Shown here piece by piece: positions 14,601 to 26,333 of a stretch of 64,000 bases of DNA. Each line of letters opens with the position of its first letter. Within the stretch, counting starts at the first letter, position 1. Position numbers and translations under genes: made by a program. The notes beneath the pieces were generated by a model. That model did not search any database. It worked only from the letters and a program-made list of their open reading frames with translations, and had not been told where the DNA came from. This stretch comes from Temnopleurus reevesii (Eukaryota > Echinodermata > Echinoidea > Temnopleuroida > Temnopleuridae), in NCBI GenBank assembly GCA_036244855.1, contig BQKZ01000036.1, positions 214,806 to 278,805 of the forward strand, given 5' to 3'.

Positions 14601-14766
14601 AGCTATCAAAATTCAGAACTGTAAAACAAAATAGAATATAAAGAAAAGAGTTTTTAAGAACTTTGACCCAGTTTATGTTCTTTTAAAAGAGAATCACAAA
14701 GACATTATCAAGCCTGGAACGTGCGGGTTTGACGAACATAATGCGAACGGAGTGCGAAAGGTGATT
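9401..14766. other. AT-rich DNA, no recognised gene
   Basis: Apart from the (TC)n microsatellite at 11559-11615, no repeat, RNA gene or exon was recognised. Confidence 0.5.
11559..11615 (+). repeat. (TC)n microsatellite
   Basis: About 28 TC units with one TA interruption. It generates a spurious Leu/Ser ORF. Confidence 0.95.
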
Positions 14767-15321
14767 GGTATTGTGACGTCAAAAAAGGGACAACATTTTG
14801 AGCAAGAATGAAAAAAAAATTGGACGAACCAAACAACTTCCACTGAAGCCTTCGAAATGGTTATATGCACACAAAAGAAAGTATTTCTCCGATTGATACG
14901 GTGTATTCATGTTCAACATTACTCAGCATAATAAGAGGAAGGAATTTTCTTAGTGTACATAATAGAGCTATGCATCCACAACACACTGCTTGAAAGGATG
15001 TGAAATTCAGTTAATAGACATGTCCAATGAATGAAATGTTACATAACAACCCGACTCTTTGAGTGTGGCAATTATTTTCTCAGACATAAAAGGCATAATA
15101 AATAAAGGAAAGAATGTGCGAGCATACCATTTGATTTACGACAACAATGCACTTGTACTTTACTTACAAGAGCGTTTGCCATCATAGTATTTTGGATAGC
15201 TTTACAAGACATAAGAGTGAATAAATACAATAATTCGAAGCATGTAGAGGAAGGCAGTTTGCCCTTTAGAATTATGCTGGATGGTTCCTTCTGCAAATGT
15301 CCCTTCCTTGACGTCATTACC
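14767..15321. mobile_element. Possible inverted-repeat element with TGACGTCA-containing ends
   Basis: GGTATTGTGACGTCAAAAAAGGGAC at the left (quoted here as GGTATTGTGACGTC plus AAAAAAGGGAC) faces an inverse of the form GGTAATGACGTCAAGG plus AAGGGACA at 15293-15321. Arms are about 25-29 bp with mismatches and small indels. No flanking duplication was identified, so chance or an internal repeat of a larger element remains possible. Confidence 0.4.
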
Positions 15322-16458
15322 GAAATAACACAAAATAACTCGAAATTACTCGAAATATCCCGAAACCGAAATGCAAAAAACGAGCGCTAAAATCAGGTTT
15401 TTTGTTTTACATGAACAAATTTGGTATAAAACAGTTCTTTCAACATATTATCCACATAATCACCTTTTCGTATTTGCAAAATATGTTGTATTCGTGATTT
15501 CCTTTGTGGTTCTTCTTTAACCTATTCTGTTTATTTTTCATATTACTTTGGATTAGATGAATTATGGTGGTTGTTTTCAAATAAAGGATATATTTAATTA
15601 AAAAAGTTTTTTTTCACAAAACTAAAGGTTATCTTAACAAAATGAATAAATGAATGAATGCAAAGAGTTTCCCCAAACATTTGTCTCAACAGAATTCTTG
15701 GCCGACTTTGATGAGTGCAAGTTATTATCTATGATGTTACCTTCTATTGAGTGAGGATTAAGTTGTTTAAGCCATGGCATGAAGGTAGCATGGAAGCAAG
15801 CAAGCTAGGAGGAGGTTGGATGATAGGATGAGTCAACAGCCTATGGTGTTCTCTCCAATGCTATTCACAGACTTTGATTTATTACCACCGAACAGATGTT
15901 CAAATTTTATTTCATATCCCTTGTGCATTCTGCTTTCCATCTCACTTTACCTCTCATTCTTTCTTTTCTCTTTTCCCGGTTTTGTTGTAATATAATTTTA
16001 TCAATCGCTATATTTTGCTCCTCTTTCATTTGGAATGAATGTCTATCAGAAGTATATTATCATTAATTCTTTACTCCCCACCCCCTGCAATTTTGCACCA
16101 GTTTCTGTAACCTCAAACCAAAGCATTTTACTGTATTGATGAAGTGATATTATAAGATAAAACATCTTTACCAATCATTGGCTTTAGTTCTATCTCATCA
16201 CCTTTTACTGTATGCCCTTGCTTTTCATTTTTATCCCATATTGTTTACATGTAGACCTAAACTATAATGAAAAATATGTCATCTAACCTATCAATATTAT
16301 TCGGCCTTAACTCTTAATCATTAGATTTGTCAAAAAAAAATTAATATTGATTTTTAATTGAATGGTAACTAATTATTTCTCTCAAATTCTAATGAGTACT
16401 CTTCCAAACATTGATCTGTTTTATCCCTTTTCAATTAAGTTGGTGACCATTCTTTCCA

Positions 16459-16459
16459 C

Positions 16460-16495
<36 letters not shown>
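16459..16495 (+). repeat. (TC)n microsatellite
   Basis: TC dinucleotides with one TTT interruption. Confidence 0.9.
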
Positions 16496-16730
16496 AATAA
16501 ACACTCCACCCTTCTATTTAATACACACTCAATTTTATCTCTTTAACTCTCCTTGACCCACACTCTCTCCACAACAAGCCCATATTTGTAGTTAACAAAC
16601 CCTGCAAATTACTTTCGATTTCGTTATACCAGGCAACCCCATATCTCTTCTCATCCGGGAAAATAATCATTGCGGTTTCAGTGCTGTCAGTTTGCATGTC
16701 TGGTCTCTGCATCCATAAAGATACAGATGA

Positions 16731-16856
16731 ACATGAAGAGAGAGGGGGAGAGAGGGGGAGAGAGAGAAGAGGCAGACAGACGGAGGGAGGGAGGGAGGAG
16801 GAGGAGAGATAGAGAGGGGGGGGAGGATGGGGATGGAGGATGAGAGTGAGAAAAAA
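16731..16856 (+). repeat. Purine-rich GA/GGA tract
   Basis: Nearly pure purine for about 125 bases, including GGGAGGGAGGGAGG and an 8-G run at 16816-16823. Confidence 0.85.
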
Positions 16857-19215
16857 ATGATGTTTAAATTCAAATAACAAACAACCCTTCAGACAAACAA
16901 TGTGGATGATAATATCAGTTGATGCAAACCTTATATGTTTGAAGAAAGCTTGAATATGTTATTAATTTTTCATGTGTGTGTTTGTGCACGATCTTGGGAG
17001 AACGTTTTCAAGGATATCCTTTAAAATTGATGTGAAAATGCTGCATATATTTCTAATGTGATATGAAATACCCTAATATTTGATATGAATCTTGATAGGT
17101 TCATATCAAATGTTCATGTCTGAATAAGACTAGTTTCATATCTAAAGAAGATAACTAAATGAAACACTTTCACTTTCTTTAGCTACTGTACCCGGTAATC
17201 TATTTTGTTATTTTGTTAAATATTTATTTCCAATAAACGTCTACGTAAGCAATAGTCTACCTGATATGCAAAAGATATTGTTTCTAGAATTTATATGTGA
17301 TTTTGTGATGTTCCATTCACACTAATATTGATCAAATGAGCTTGAATTGCATTTAAGATGCTATAATGACTACATCATTTATTTTTCTGCCTTTCATGAA
17401 CCTTGTAAAGGATATATAAACAAGTTGTCATTTTCTATTAACCTTATCTGCTAGATTTTGCTCCTTTACAATTAATAACAACAGTAGTTATGTGAGTTAA
17501 TAAAATAACTATACAGAGTATATGAGGTTATGTATTGATGTGCTTGATGCACTTGATACAATATTGAAAAAAGAAAGAGCCCCAATGGGTTAGATGTAGA
17601 AACGAACAATTCTTTCATTACCTTTAATGGGAAAAGAGCACATAATAATGATACTTATACCATCACAGCCCGAATTTACCAATTATGGTCCATCCTTCAT
17701 TTCTACATGTATACACTGATCAAACTGACTAAGGCAATTATTATGGAATGGAACCAGTTTGTGCACATATGTCAATTTTCCCTTCCATTCCTCCATCCAC
17801 TGGGTCATCTCCAGGCACCCATGGGGTCACTGGTTCCTAGGGTAGGTCCCTGGAGGGTCATCATTCCCAGGGACCTGGTAGAAGGGTGTAGGCTGAGAAT
17901 GAGTCATCGTAATAGCATTCACAGTACCTAGACACGACATGGTGGGAAATTATTAAGCCCCTGAGAGAGGGGAGATAGGCCAGGGCGAGGGCTGTCGCTG
18001 ATTGTCGGCTGATAGAGCCGTAGATTTAAGCTGATAGGGTATGAGAGATAGAGCAATCAAAATATGACTGGGGTAGAGAGATGGAGAGAGGGATGGAGAG
18101 AAGGAGGATGAAAGAGATGAGGGGAAATCAGATGACTGACAAAGAGATAAGAGACGGGCATCTAAATGCAGAGAGTGATTGTGTAGACTTAATGCATTTT
18201 GGGGACATTTAGGATGGAGAAAGATATATTTGGGATAGCCAGGCCATCACAATTTTATAAAAAACTGAAGATAGTTGGAGGAGTGATATACTTCACACTT
18301 TCCACATTGGGAGAGGATTGGAATAGAGAGAGAGAGAGATATTGGAATGGTATGAGGAGAGGGGAATGATGGAATAAAAGTTGAACATACTTGCTTCCAG
18401 AGGGGCTTAAAGAAAGTAGGCCAGACTAAATAGGACATGCAGCTCTTTCAGGATAAAGTTAAGATGAAAATCCTGTAAGGAATCAAGATGGCAGCATTGA
18501 TCGTGAGTTTAATCATGCCTGTATCTGGTATAACAAGCACAAGAAGATATTGAGAGATGATCTAATACTAAGTTTGCTGAGGTGAAGTGTTCATGGGACA
18601 CTGTGAAATTGATCCAAGAGAAGGAAAATCAATGAATAAATGAATAGAGTAATGAATAAATGAAGTTTTTTACAGGTGAAAATTTTAGAATGTAATGAAT
18701 TGGTGTTATCAACATCTCTTCTGGTTGATTAAAGCAGATTTTTTTTTACATGAATTAATTATTCATTTTTTCACCAATCAATTCATTTCCATCTTACACA
18801 TCAAATTTATCTATTTGAATACACAGTTTAAAATCCAGCTTCAATAAATCAATGACATATATGTGACATGTAATTTTTTTGGTGACTCATAAAGGGATTT
18901 ATTCAGCTGTGGAATAATCTGTTGAAACATATAACGTACCATTCTTTAGATAAAGAACTTTTTTCTAAGTGATATTTATATGAGTCTTGTGTCACAGGAC
19001 AAAGTTACATACATGTAATTTGTAATGCTATTTATGTCAGATTCCTCACAAAATAAACCTTTGATAGAAATCCTATTAATGACTTCCAAATGACCAAAGA
19101 TGAATATCCAAAGCATTGAAAAAAAATTGAACTAACCTCCTTTTATAAATAGATGACTGACCGTCAAACCTCGGGTTGTCCAGTTATGCAAACTCATCAA
19201 TGGAATAGAATGGTA

Positions 19216-19346
19216 AAGCCCCGGTCACATAGGACCCCGGAAGCAACACGATTCACCCCGACTCGTTATTCTAAGGCAACTAACTGTGAATTAAAAACGA
19301 GTCGGGGTGAATCGTGTTGCTTCCAGGGTCCTATGTGACCAGGGCA
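19216..19346. mobile_element. 131-bp MITE with near-perfect fold-back, TA target duplication
   Basis: The left arm AAGCCCCGGTCACATAGGAC and the right arm GTCCTATGTGACCAGGGCA are inverted copies. The match continues inward through GGAAGCAACACGATTCACCC and ACTCGT, leaving only a small central loop. TA lies directly outside both ends (19214-19215 and 19347-19348), as for Tc1/mariner-type insertion. The same family recurs at 57659-57979. No transposase is present. Confidence 0.9.
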
Positions 19347-19711
19347 TAAGAAAGTTGTTTGAATTTGCGGAAGAAGCAAGATTAAGATGAAGAAAGAAGT
19401 ATGACAAATCACTTATGTCAATCAATAGATTGACGGGTGGAAGTGTGAGAACAAATGCAAATGGAAGGAGTGTTTGCATTTGGTTTACACTGGTGTAAGG
19501 TGTGAAAGGCAAAGATATGACTTGGGAGTGATTAGAGAAGACTGTTAGATCTCATCTCTCTCAATCAGGTAGCAATCACTCACTTTGCAGAAGAAAAATG
19601 TTCCAAGTGAAATTCTAAAGTCAGAAATGATGCTCAAGTTTAATTCGAGGAGAGAAAAGAATGTTAATGGCAAGGAAGAGCTACCCCCACAAAATAATTC
19701 AGTCTTTCATA

Positions 19712-19799
19712 GATCAATGCAGGGATTTCAATTCAGGTGATTACCCATGAAAGGGAATTGGAATGCGCAATCACCTGAATTGAAATACCTGCATTGATC
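19712..19799. other. Long hairpin: 31-bp stem, 26-nt loop
   Basis: 19712-19742 and 19769-19799 are inverted copies over 31 bp with a single mismatch (core ATTTCAATTCAGGTGATT). The loop is 26 nt. It has pre-miRNA-like dimensions on either strand, but a short MITE or recent inverted duplication fits equally well. No flanking target duplication was seen. Confidence 0.85.
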
Positions 19800-22700
19800 C
19801 ACATATTTCCTTTTGTTATGTACAGAACCAGCTCTGAAACATGATCTAGAAAGGTGAACAAACTTGACTCTTGTGATGTCACAACAGGATTGACATTTGA
19901 AAGAAATTTGTAGGGGCGTTCCCAACTAAGCCAACATAAAAATGAAGAAAAAATATAAAATATATGAAACACCTTTGGGCCCTCTTTTACTGAAAAGGGT
20001 ATTGATAATGGTATAATAAATCAATACAGATCAACTTGTATTTTCATAATAGTGGACCTTTAAATCTAACCCCTTTTTCCTCTCTGGGCCTCTTGCATTT
20101 GGCTTTTCTCTTCACTCTGTCACACTCTCTGCTTCTCTTCTCTCCTATCTCTTTCTCTCTCTCCCTCTCACCTGTCTCCATCCTGCATGCTGCCTCATCC
20201 CGTAGACAATCAATAATTCCACCTCAGTGCCACACCCCTTGTACACAATTCTTTGCACGCTACATCAATTAATAAGTGATGATTCCGCTTACCGCTCAAA
20301 ATGGTACTTGACCAAGATGAGGGGATTCGATTTGATTACCCCCATGGCTTTAGGTAATGATCTCTTGATTAAGATGACCTATAGTACATTTCTCAGTATT
20401 AAATGAAATTAAAATAAGCCTCACATTTGCATTATTAAAGTTAAATTAATTTCAATGTTCATTTTTTTAATGTGCAAATACTCTAACGAGACTATTTCAT
20501 GGAAAATGATTATCAATATGATGACTTAAAGGTTATTCAACTTATTTTGAAGGTACATTGAGGCCTCTTTTTCAAATTTTGTAATTGATTTAGTTTCTGG
20601 CATGATCTTATTGTAATGTAGACCCCTTTTCTTCTAGATAACTATTTTATAAATCTATTTTAAGTAAAAGGAAAGATGAAAGTCAAATTTATCACATGTT
20701 TATTTTGGGGTTTCATTACATTCCCATTTTTCTTCAGCATATATTCATCATGGTGTAATTAATTTATATAAAATATAAGCAGTGAGGAAAGTAATTTCAC
20801 TTTTCACTCAACTCAAATTAATGTTCAACTTTATTTGCTGGCATTTTGCTTACAAAATATAATCAGTAGAAACACACCCCAAAATGATTTAAAATCAAAT
20901 GTAAGAAATCTAAAATAAAGATTTGTTGAATTCTTCATTTGCATGTTGAGTTTTGCTAAATAATGTAAACAAAAAATTAAAACAGACCCTGGTCCTAGTG
21001 ATGTGGGACATATATTGATTTGTATGAAATGTTTTCATTGTATTTTTATTGATAAAAGATAGAGAATAATGGAGAGGTTAAGAATGTTCTTGAAAGTAGA
21101 CACCCCACTGTAGGACCTCAGTTCCCATCAAATATCAATTCATCTAATACAAACACAGAGCACAGATGACTGACTGATTTCAACTCAATATCCTCTACTC
21201 ATTGTAACTCATTCCTCGTAACCACTTGCCGCATTAAATGAAATGTCGTAATGCCTCAAAGTAGTGGCGTGACTTGCGTTTTTCGCGCGCAGTCTGGACG
21301 CCAGCCGGCCATTGGATGGGTGAGGTGTCGGCATGGTAACAGGATGAAGCATGTTCACATGACAACAGTGGCTGGCAACAAGACGATGATAGAGGTTCAA
21401 CTGGGCAGGCGGGTGAGTGAGTAAGCGAGTCATCATACCCACAAGGCAGACATATTCTGTTTTGGTTAATGAATAGTGTCTACCACATGTGGGAATAGAG
21501 GAGATAAAATATATGAGTAAATAAGGCAGCTATTCTCTGTTTGGGTGTGAATCAGCCCTGATACATGGAGAGAAGTTTGAGGTAATAAGAAGGCCAAAGG
21601 TATATTTAAGTTCTAGGTCCCTGGTACCAGCCTGAGATGACTCTTATTGCACGATGACAGATGATTAGCAAGACCTTGTACTCTTATAACCATTCTCATC
21701 TAATTATTACCTTCACCAAAATGTAAGGTCATGTTTCGATTTATAAAGAGGAAAATCAAAATTTGTATATTTTATTATCTTTTACTTGGAAAAAAAACTA
21801 GTGAAATCAAAGAAAGGAGAAAACTTTGAAAGTTTTATGAAACACATTGAAGTTGAACTCTGTGTGCTTTTAAAGTTATGGCCGTAGTAGAATTTACTTT
21901 TGTGTATTTTTTTCAAGAAAAAAAATTAGGAACCTGTTCGTATTTTTTTCAGAAAGTGATTTAAAAGCTAATTCAACTTTCTATATGATTTATAAGTATT
22001 GTGGAGAACAGAAAAATTTCTCAATGAACTCTGTGCAAGCTAACTTCAACTGCTCATTTCTGATCCATTTTCTATTTTGTCTTAATTGAATCATGGTAGA
22101 CGGAATATTGAAGAATATAGCAACATTTTTGAAGACCTAACCCAATTCTGCTTGATCCCGTCATATTCCATTCAATCTTAATATCCGTAGGGGATGTACC
22201 TGTAGCATGCAGGGCAGTGTCTTTTCTAAGAATTCAGCTAAGCATGAGGGATGCTTGATATTAGATAGATTACATATTATTTCCACAAGATCTACTTTAA
22301 ATGGTTTCAGGTCACTCACCCCTTGTCTGTAGTGGGTACAACTGACCGTTGGCCAAACAAGATCATGTCTGGGAGAACCTATAGCTGGTCATTGAACCTC
22401 CCTTTTTACATTGATTTGTTTTTAGTCCAGTACATTCAAGCTGAATATTACAGCTACCAAGAAAGTAGAGAGGATTGTTGCCCTACTCTGAAAAGGAAAT
22501 ATGCATCTTGAGAATGACAAGATTTTGTTTGCAGAAAGAATTGGAAACCTCTGCAAATTAGCAGCATTTATGAACATGATTTGGGACAAAATTCTTTCAG
22601 GTGGGTGTGGCAGGAGCAGCTATTGAAACCACAAACCCTATGCTACCATCTCCCTCCTATTATCAAAATACAAATATCTTACCAAACTTTGCAAAGTTTT

Positions 22701-24729
22701 TCCCCAAGATCACAAGGTTGATCATGATCCATGTTGGTTCCTGGGCAGCAGATGATCAATTCTATCATAATTGTTTTCCCTCTTTGCTGAGACAGAATTG
22801 ATGCTTCGAACCTCACTTTTGTTTGGTTAATTGTTGTAACATAAGTGCAGTCCCTTTAATGTTAATTTTGAGATCAGCCTTAAAACCCCAAGTTGCACAA
22901 ATCAGGAAGAACCATTTTAAAAGCAACATCTTTTGCATTCCTTGTGGGGTGTCTCATCTCATGAAATTCTTATCATTAATTTCTTGGTATCACCTCAATA
23001 TTAAAAAGACTGATTACAAGCTTGTTTACCTGTTTTATTTGTCAATATGTGGAATATTTGAGAAATGGCATTGTCCAGTGAGAAAAAAACTTTATTTTTT
23101 ATCATTTATCATTCGAATATTTTCTCTGACAAATGTCTGTAGAAAATTGAATGAGGCTTCAAACTAAAGGCAAAGAAGCACCAGTGATTTATTTTGATAA
23201 CTTTTCAGTAATCCTATAAAATACTTATTAACACCTTTTTTATGTTAAGTTAGTTATGCAACTTGTCATTGACAAGTGAACATTTTTTTTTTTTGGGGGG
23301 GGGGAGGGTGGTTTGTCCTAAGTGGGAAATAAAAAACAATTCATATACTCAACTTTCTTCTCAGATGAAGAAAAATAAACTTGAAACATTTGTCATGCCC
23401 TTATGTTAAGTATTTGCCCGAGGTTGAGCTATACAATGATGATGAATGAAAACAAAATCTTAATTTTGTGCAATATATTGCTTCTTTTCATGTGAATTTT
23501 TAATCAAGTATACTAACATGTGTAGTGTGTACAATGCAGCCTGACATGTGTTTAAACATATACAATTAGTTTATAACGAGGTTAATATTTAAGATATTTG
23601 TATAACCAAATATATAATGGCAACAGAATCCAACTATTGCTCAGCTATTATATGACAATTGAGGGAAATTTTGCCAGGTATAATGTTTCATATTTCATAA
23701 AAGATATATTAAACTACTACAAAGATACCATTCATAATAAAAGAAAAAAATTGGGTGTTGTCATCCAGGTGCAAGCAAAATAAACTGATAACAGAGTTAT
23801 TACCTTAGCAACAGAGAACCAATAAGACTCTTCAATTGTCATGCCAACAGCTAGAGAATGGAGAAAATAGTAGTATCTGGTAGATGTATTACACAGTCAC
23901 TATAAATATCTTATTATGCAAGGGGTGTCTGTGTTTGGTTGAACCCACTTCTAATTAACCACTCAGACATGCAAACCAGACAATATAAAAGAGAATGAAG
24001 AAAGGGGAAAACCAGTGCAATCAGCAACCTCCTTCTAAATTAAACTTGCCCTGTGGTGCAGATGCGTGGCGTAGTAAATGGGATGAACCTGCCACTTAAT
24101 TAAAACCCTAGCTCCTCCTGTCCATAGATACAAACCAACCAATCGGGGAGCGAGATGGGATGTTCTCTTGCCGACGAGTAGATTGCGAGCCCGGTCTGGT
24201 CATTATCCTATCACTATGGGGACTATTGTATCCATGTCAACCAGTTACCAAGGTTTGTTTACACATGTGACCTCACGATGGCGTGGATTTTCCCACGATG
24301 CTTAGGCAGTTGGGGACCGTCCATGTTGTTATCAGAATATCGTTTATCTTGCCATTAGACTATCAGACCTCTAAAGTTGATTTCTTCTTCCATCTCTCAG
24401 AGAATGGAAATTTACTCACTCCGCTATTGATTTTGATCGCCATGGTGAAGATAAATGCCTTATTTCATGGCTTAATGCTTTCAATGAATTCAGTCATGAA
24501 AATTATGGGTGCATTACATCATCCTGCTTGAATTTGAAGCCAATATCCTCACCACATTTCCAAACTTTCTTAGATGTGAGGAAACAGTATCTCGCAAATT
24601 TGATTAAAGTTTTATGTCTAAAATTTGAATAGGAAAAGCAAACTAATGACAGGTTTTCAAGAATTGAAAAAAAAAGTAGCTGACATGGAAAACATTGATA
24701 GGAGGAAGGAGTACATTTAAGTAATACAT
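19800..24729. other. No recognised gene
   Basis: Contains a pyrimidine-rich tract (20078-20180), a 10-G run (23295-23304) and short GC-richer islands near 21240-21430 and 24060-24260 that have no coding signal I trust. Confidence 0.5.
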
Positions 24730-24756
24730 ATTGATCAAGGGTAGATGTGAACTCAC
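24730..24756 (+). repeat. Left remnant of the 35-bp minisatellite
   Basis: GATCAAGGGTAGATGTGAAC followed by TCAC matches the unit found from 25991 onward. This places the array on both sides of the SINE/gap/LINE block. Confidence 0.8.
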
Positions 24757-25041
24757 GTGGAAACGTAGTGGTGTAGTGGTTCTGACTCTAGCCTTTCAGG
24801 CAGAAATCAGCGATTCGAGTCCGACCCATGGCGTTCATTTCATTCAGCAAGAAATTCATCCACACTGTGCTGCACTCAACCCAGGTGAAAAATGGGTACC
24901 TGGCAGGAATTTATTCCTTGAAATGCTTGAGCGCCTAACTGGCTTGCTCGGCAGTTATCGCCAGGGTAATAATATGGTACCTAGTATTAAGCGCAGTAGA
25001 GTATATGCATATAGTGATTGCGCTATATAAATGGACCTATT
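24757..25041 (+). mobile_element. tRNA-derived SINE, plus strand, 3' end runs into the gap
   Basis: The head has a box A-like TAGTGGTGTAGTGGTTCTGA and a box B-like GATTCGAGTCC. The body shares TTCAGCAAGAAATTC and GTGCTGCACTCAACCCAGG with the element at 5310-5570. The 3' part contains GCGCTATATAAATGG, closely like the 3' end of the LINE beyond the gap (GCGCTATACAAATT). Such shared tails are usual when a SINE borrows LINE reverse transcriptase. The terminal repeat itself is hidden by Ns. Confidence 0.85.
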
Positions 25042-25794
25042 NNNNNNNNNNNNNNNNNNNNNNNNNNNNNNNNNNNNNNNNNNNNNNNNNNNNNNNNNNN
25101 NNNNNNNNNNNNNNNNNNNNNNNNNNNNNNNNNNNNNNNNNNNNNNNNNNNNNNNNNNNNNNNNNNNNNNNNNNNNNNNNNNNNNNNNNNNNNNNNNNNN
25201 NNNNNNNNNNNNNNNNNNNNNNNNNNNNNNNNNNNNNNNNNNNNNNNNNNNNNNNNNNNNNNNNNNNNNNNNNNNNNNNNNNNNNNNNNNNNNNNNNNNN
25301 NNNNNNNNNNNNNNNNNNNNNNNNNNNNNNNNNNNNNNNNNNNNNNNNNNNNNNNNNNNNNNNNNNNNNNNNNNNNNNNNNNNNNNNNNNNNNNNNNNNN
25401 NNNNNNNNNNNNNNNNNNNNNNNNNNNNNNNNNNNNNNNNNNNNNNNNNNNNNNNNNNNNNNNNNNNNNNNNNNNNNNNNNNNNNNNNNNNNNNNNNNNN
25501 NNNNNNNNNNNNNNNNNNNNNNNNNNNNNNNNNNNNNNNNNNNNNNNNNNNNNNNNNNNNNNNNNNNNNNNNNNNNNNNNNNNNNNNNNNNNNNNNNNNN
25601 NNNNNNNNNNNNNNNNNNNNNNNNNNNNNNNNNNNNNNNNNNNNNNNNNNNNNNNNNNNNNNNNNNNNNNNNNNNNNNNNNNNNNNNNNNNNNNNNNNNN
25701 NNNNNNNNNNNNNNNNNNNNNNNNNNNNNNNNNNNNNNNNNNNNNNNNNNNNNNNNNNNNNNNNNNNNNNNNNNNNNNNNNNNNNNNNNNNNNN
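25042..25794. other. Assembly gap (753 N)
   Basis: A run of Ns. Frames drawn across it are meaningless. Confidence 1.
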
Positions 25795-25990
25795 CCTTGG
25801 CCCCACGACTCTGGAATAGTCTCCCCGCATCTCTCCGTAATACCAAATCACTCAGCCTTTTCAAGAAACACCTCAAAACCCATCTTTATAATTCGTAATG
25901 TAGCTATTTTTTTTAATATGTATTTTTAAGCAGCGTTTTGTATCCTCTGGAAAAAGCGCTATACAAATTCAATTATTATTATTATTATTT
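25795..25990 (+). mobile_element. 3' end of a CR1/L2-like non-LTR retrotransposon
   Basis: Directly after the gap one frame reads LAPRLWNSLPASLRN, then SLSLFKKHLKTHLYNS and a stop at about 25896-25898. This is the conserved extreme C-terminus of reverse-transcriptase proteins from CR1/L2/Jockey-like LINEs. About 60 bp of 3' UTR follow, with GCGCTATACAAATTCAATT and an (ATT)n tail to 25990. The rest of ORF2 (endonuclease and reverse transcriptase) would lie in the gap or be absent through 5' truncation. The 753-N gap is too short for a full element if its length is right. Confidence 0.8.
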
Positions 25991-26333
25991 AGATGTGAAT
26001 GCATACAAATGTATTCATCAAGAATAGATGTAAATGCATACTAATGTATTCATCAGGAGTAGATGTGAACGCACTCTAATGTATTCATCAAGTGTAGATG
26101 TGAACTCACTCTAATGTATTCATCAAAAGTAGATGTGAACGCACTCTAATGTATTCATCAAGAGTAGATGTGAACACACCTAATACATTCATCAAAAGTA
26201 GATGTGAACACACCTAATACATTCATCAAGAGTAGATGTGAACTCACTATAATGTAATCATCAAGCCTAGATGTGAACTCACTCTAATGTATTTTGTAAC
26301 AGTAGATGTGAACTCACTGTAGAGTATTCATCA
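25991..26333 (+). repeat. 35-bp minisatellite, about 10 copies
   Basis: Units begin AGATGTGAACNCACTCTAAT and continue GTATTCATCAAGAGT. Starts are at 25991, 26026, 26061, 26096, 26131, 26166, 26200, 26234, 26269 and 26304. Two units are 34 bp. Variation is scattered across the whole unit, so this is not a repeat-spacer (CRISPR) layout. Confidence 0.95.

Larger units (their letters stand above)
15322..19213. other. No recognised gene; low-complexity tracts
   Basis: Contains (TC)n at 16459-16495, a GA/GGA purine tract with an 8-G run at 16731-16856 and another purine-rich stretch near 18060-18130. Nothing else was recognised. Confidence 0.5.

Noticed and set aside
21209..21442. Minus-strand exon in a GC-richer island
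   Set aside because: The 77-codon frame has no recognised motif and no convincing splice sites; it could equally be a regulatory island.
22823..23167. 114-codon + strand frame
   Set aside because: Composition follows AT-rich background (Ile, Leu, Phe, Ser); no domain or splice context.
24765..24840. tRNA gene
   Set aside because: Box A and box B are present, but the acceptor stem does not close and SINE body sequence follows; likewise at 5500-5570 on the minus strand.
24955..25929. Open frames of about 260-300 codons on both strands
   Set aside because: They run through 753 Ns, so they are open only because Ns contain no stop codons. Only the last ~35 codons (25795-25898 +) carry real LINE-derived sequence.
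25991..26333. CRISPR-like array
   Set aside because: The repeats abut directly with variation spread throughout and no unique spacers; the genome is eukaryotic. It is a minisatellite.
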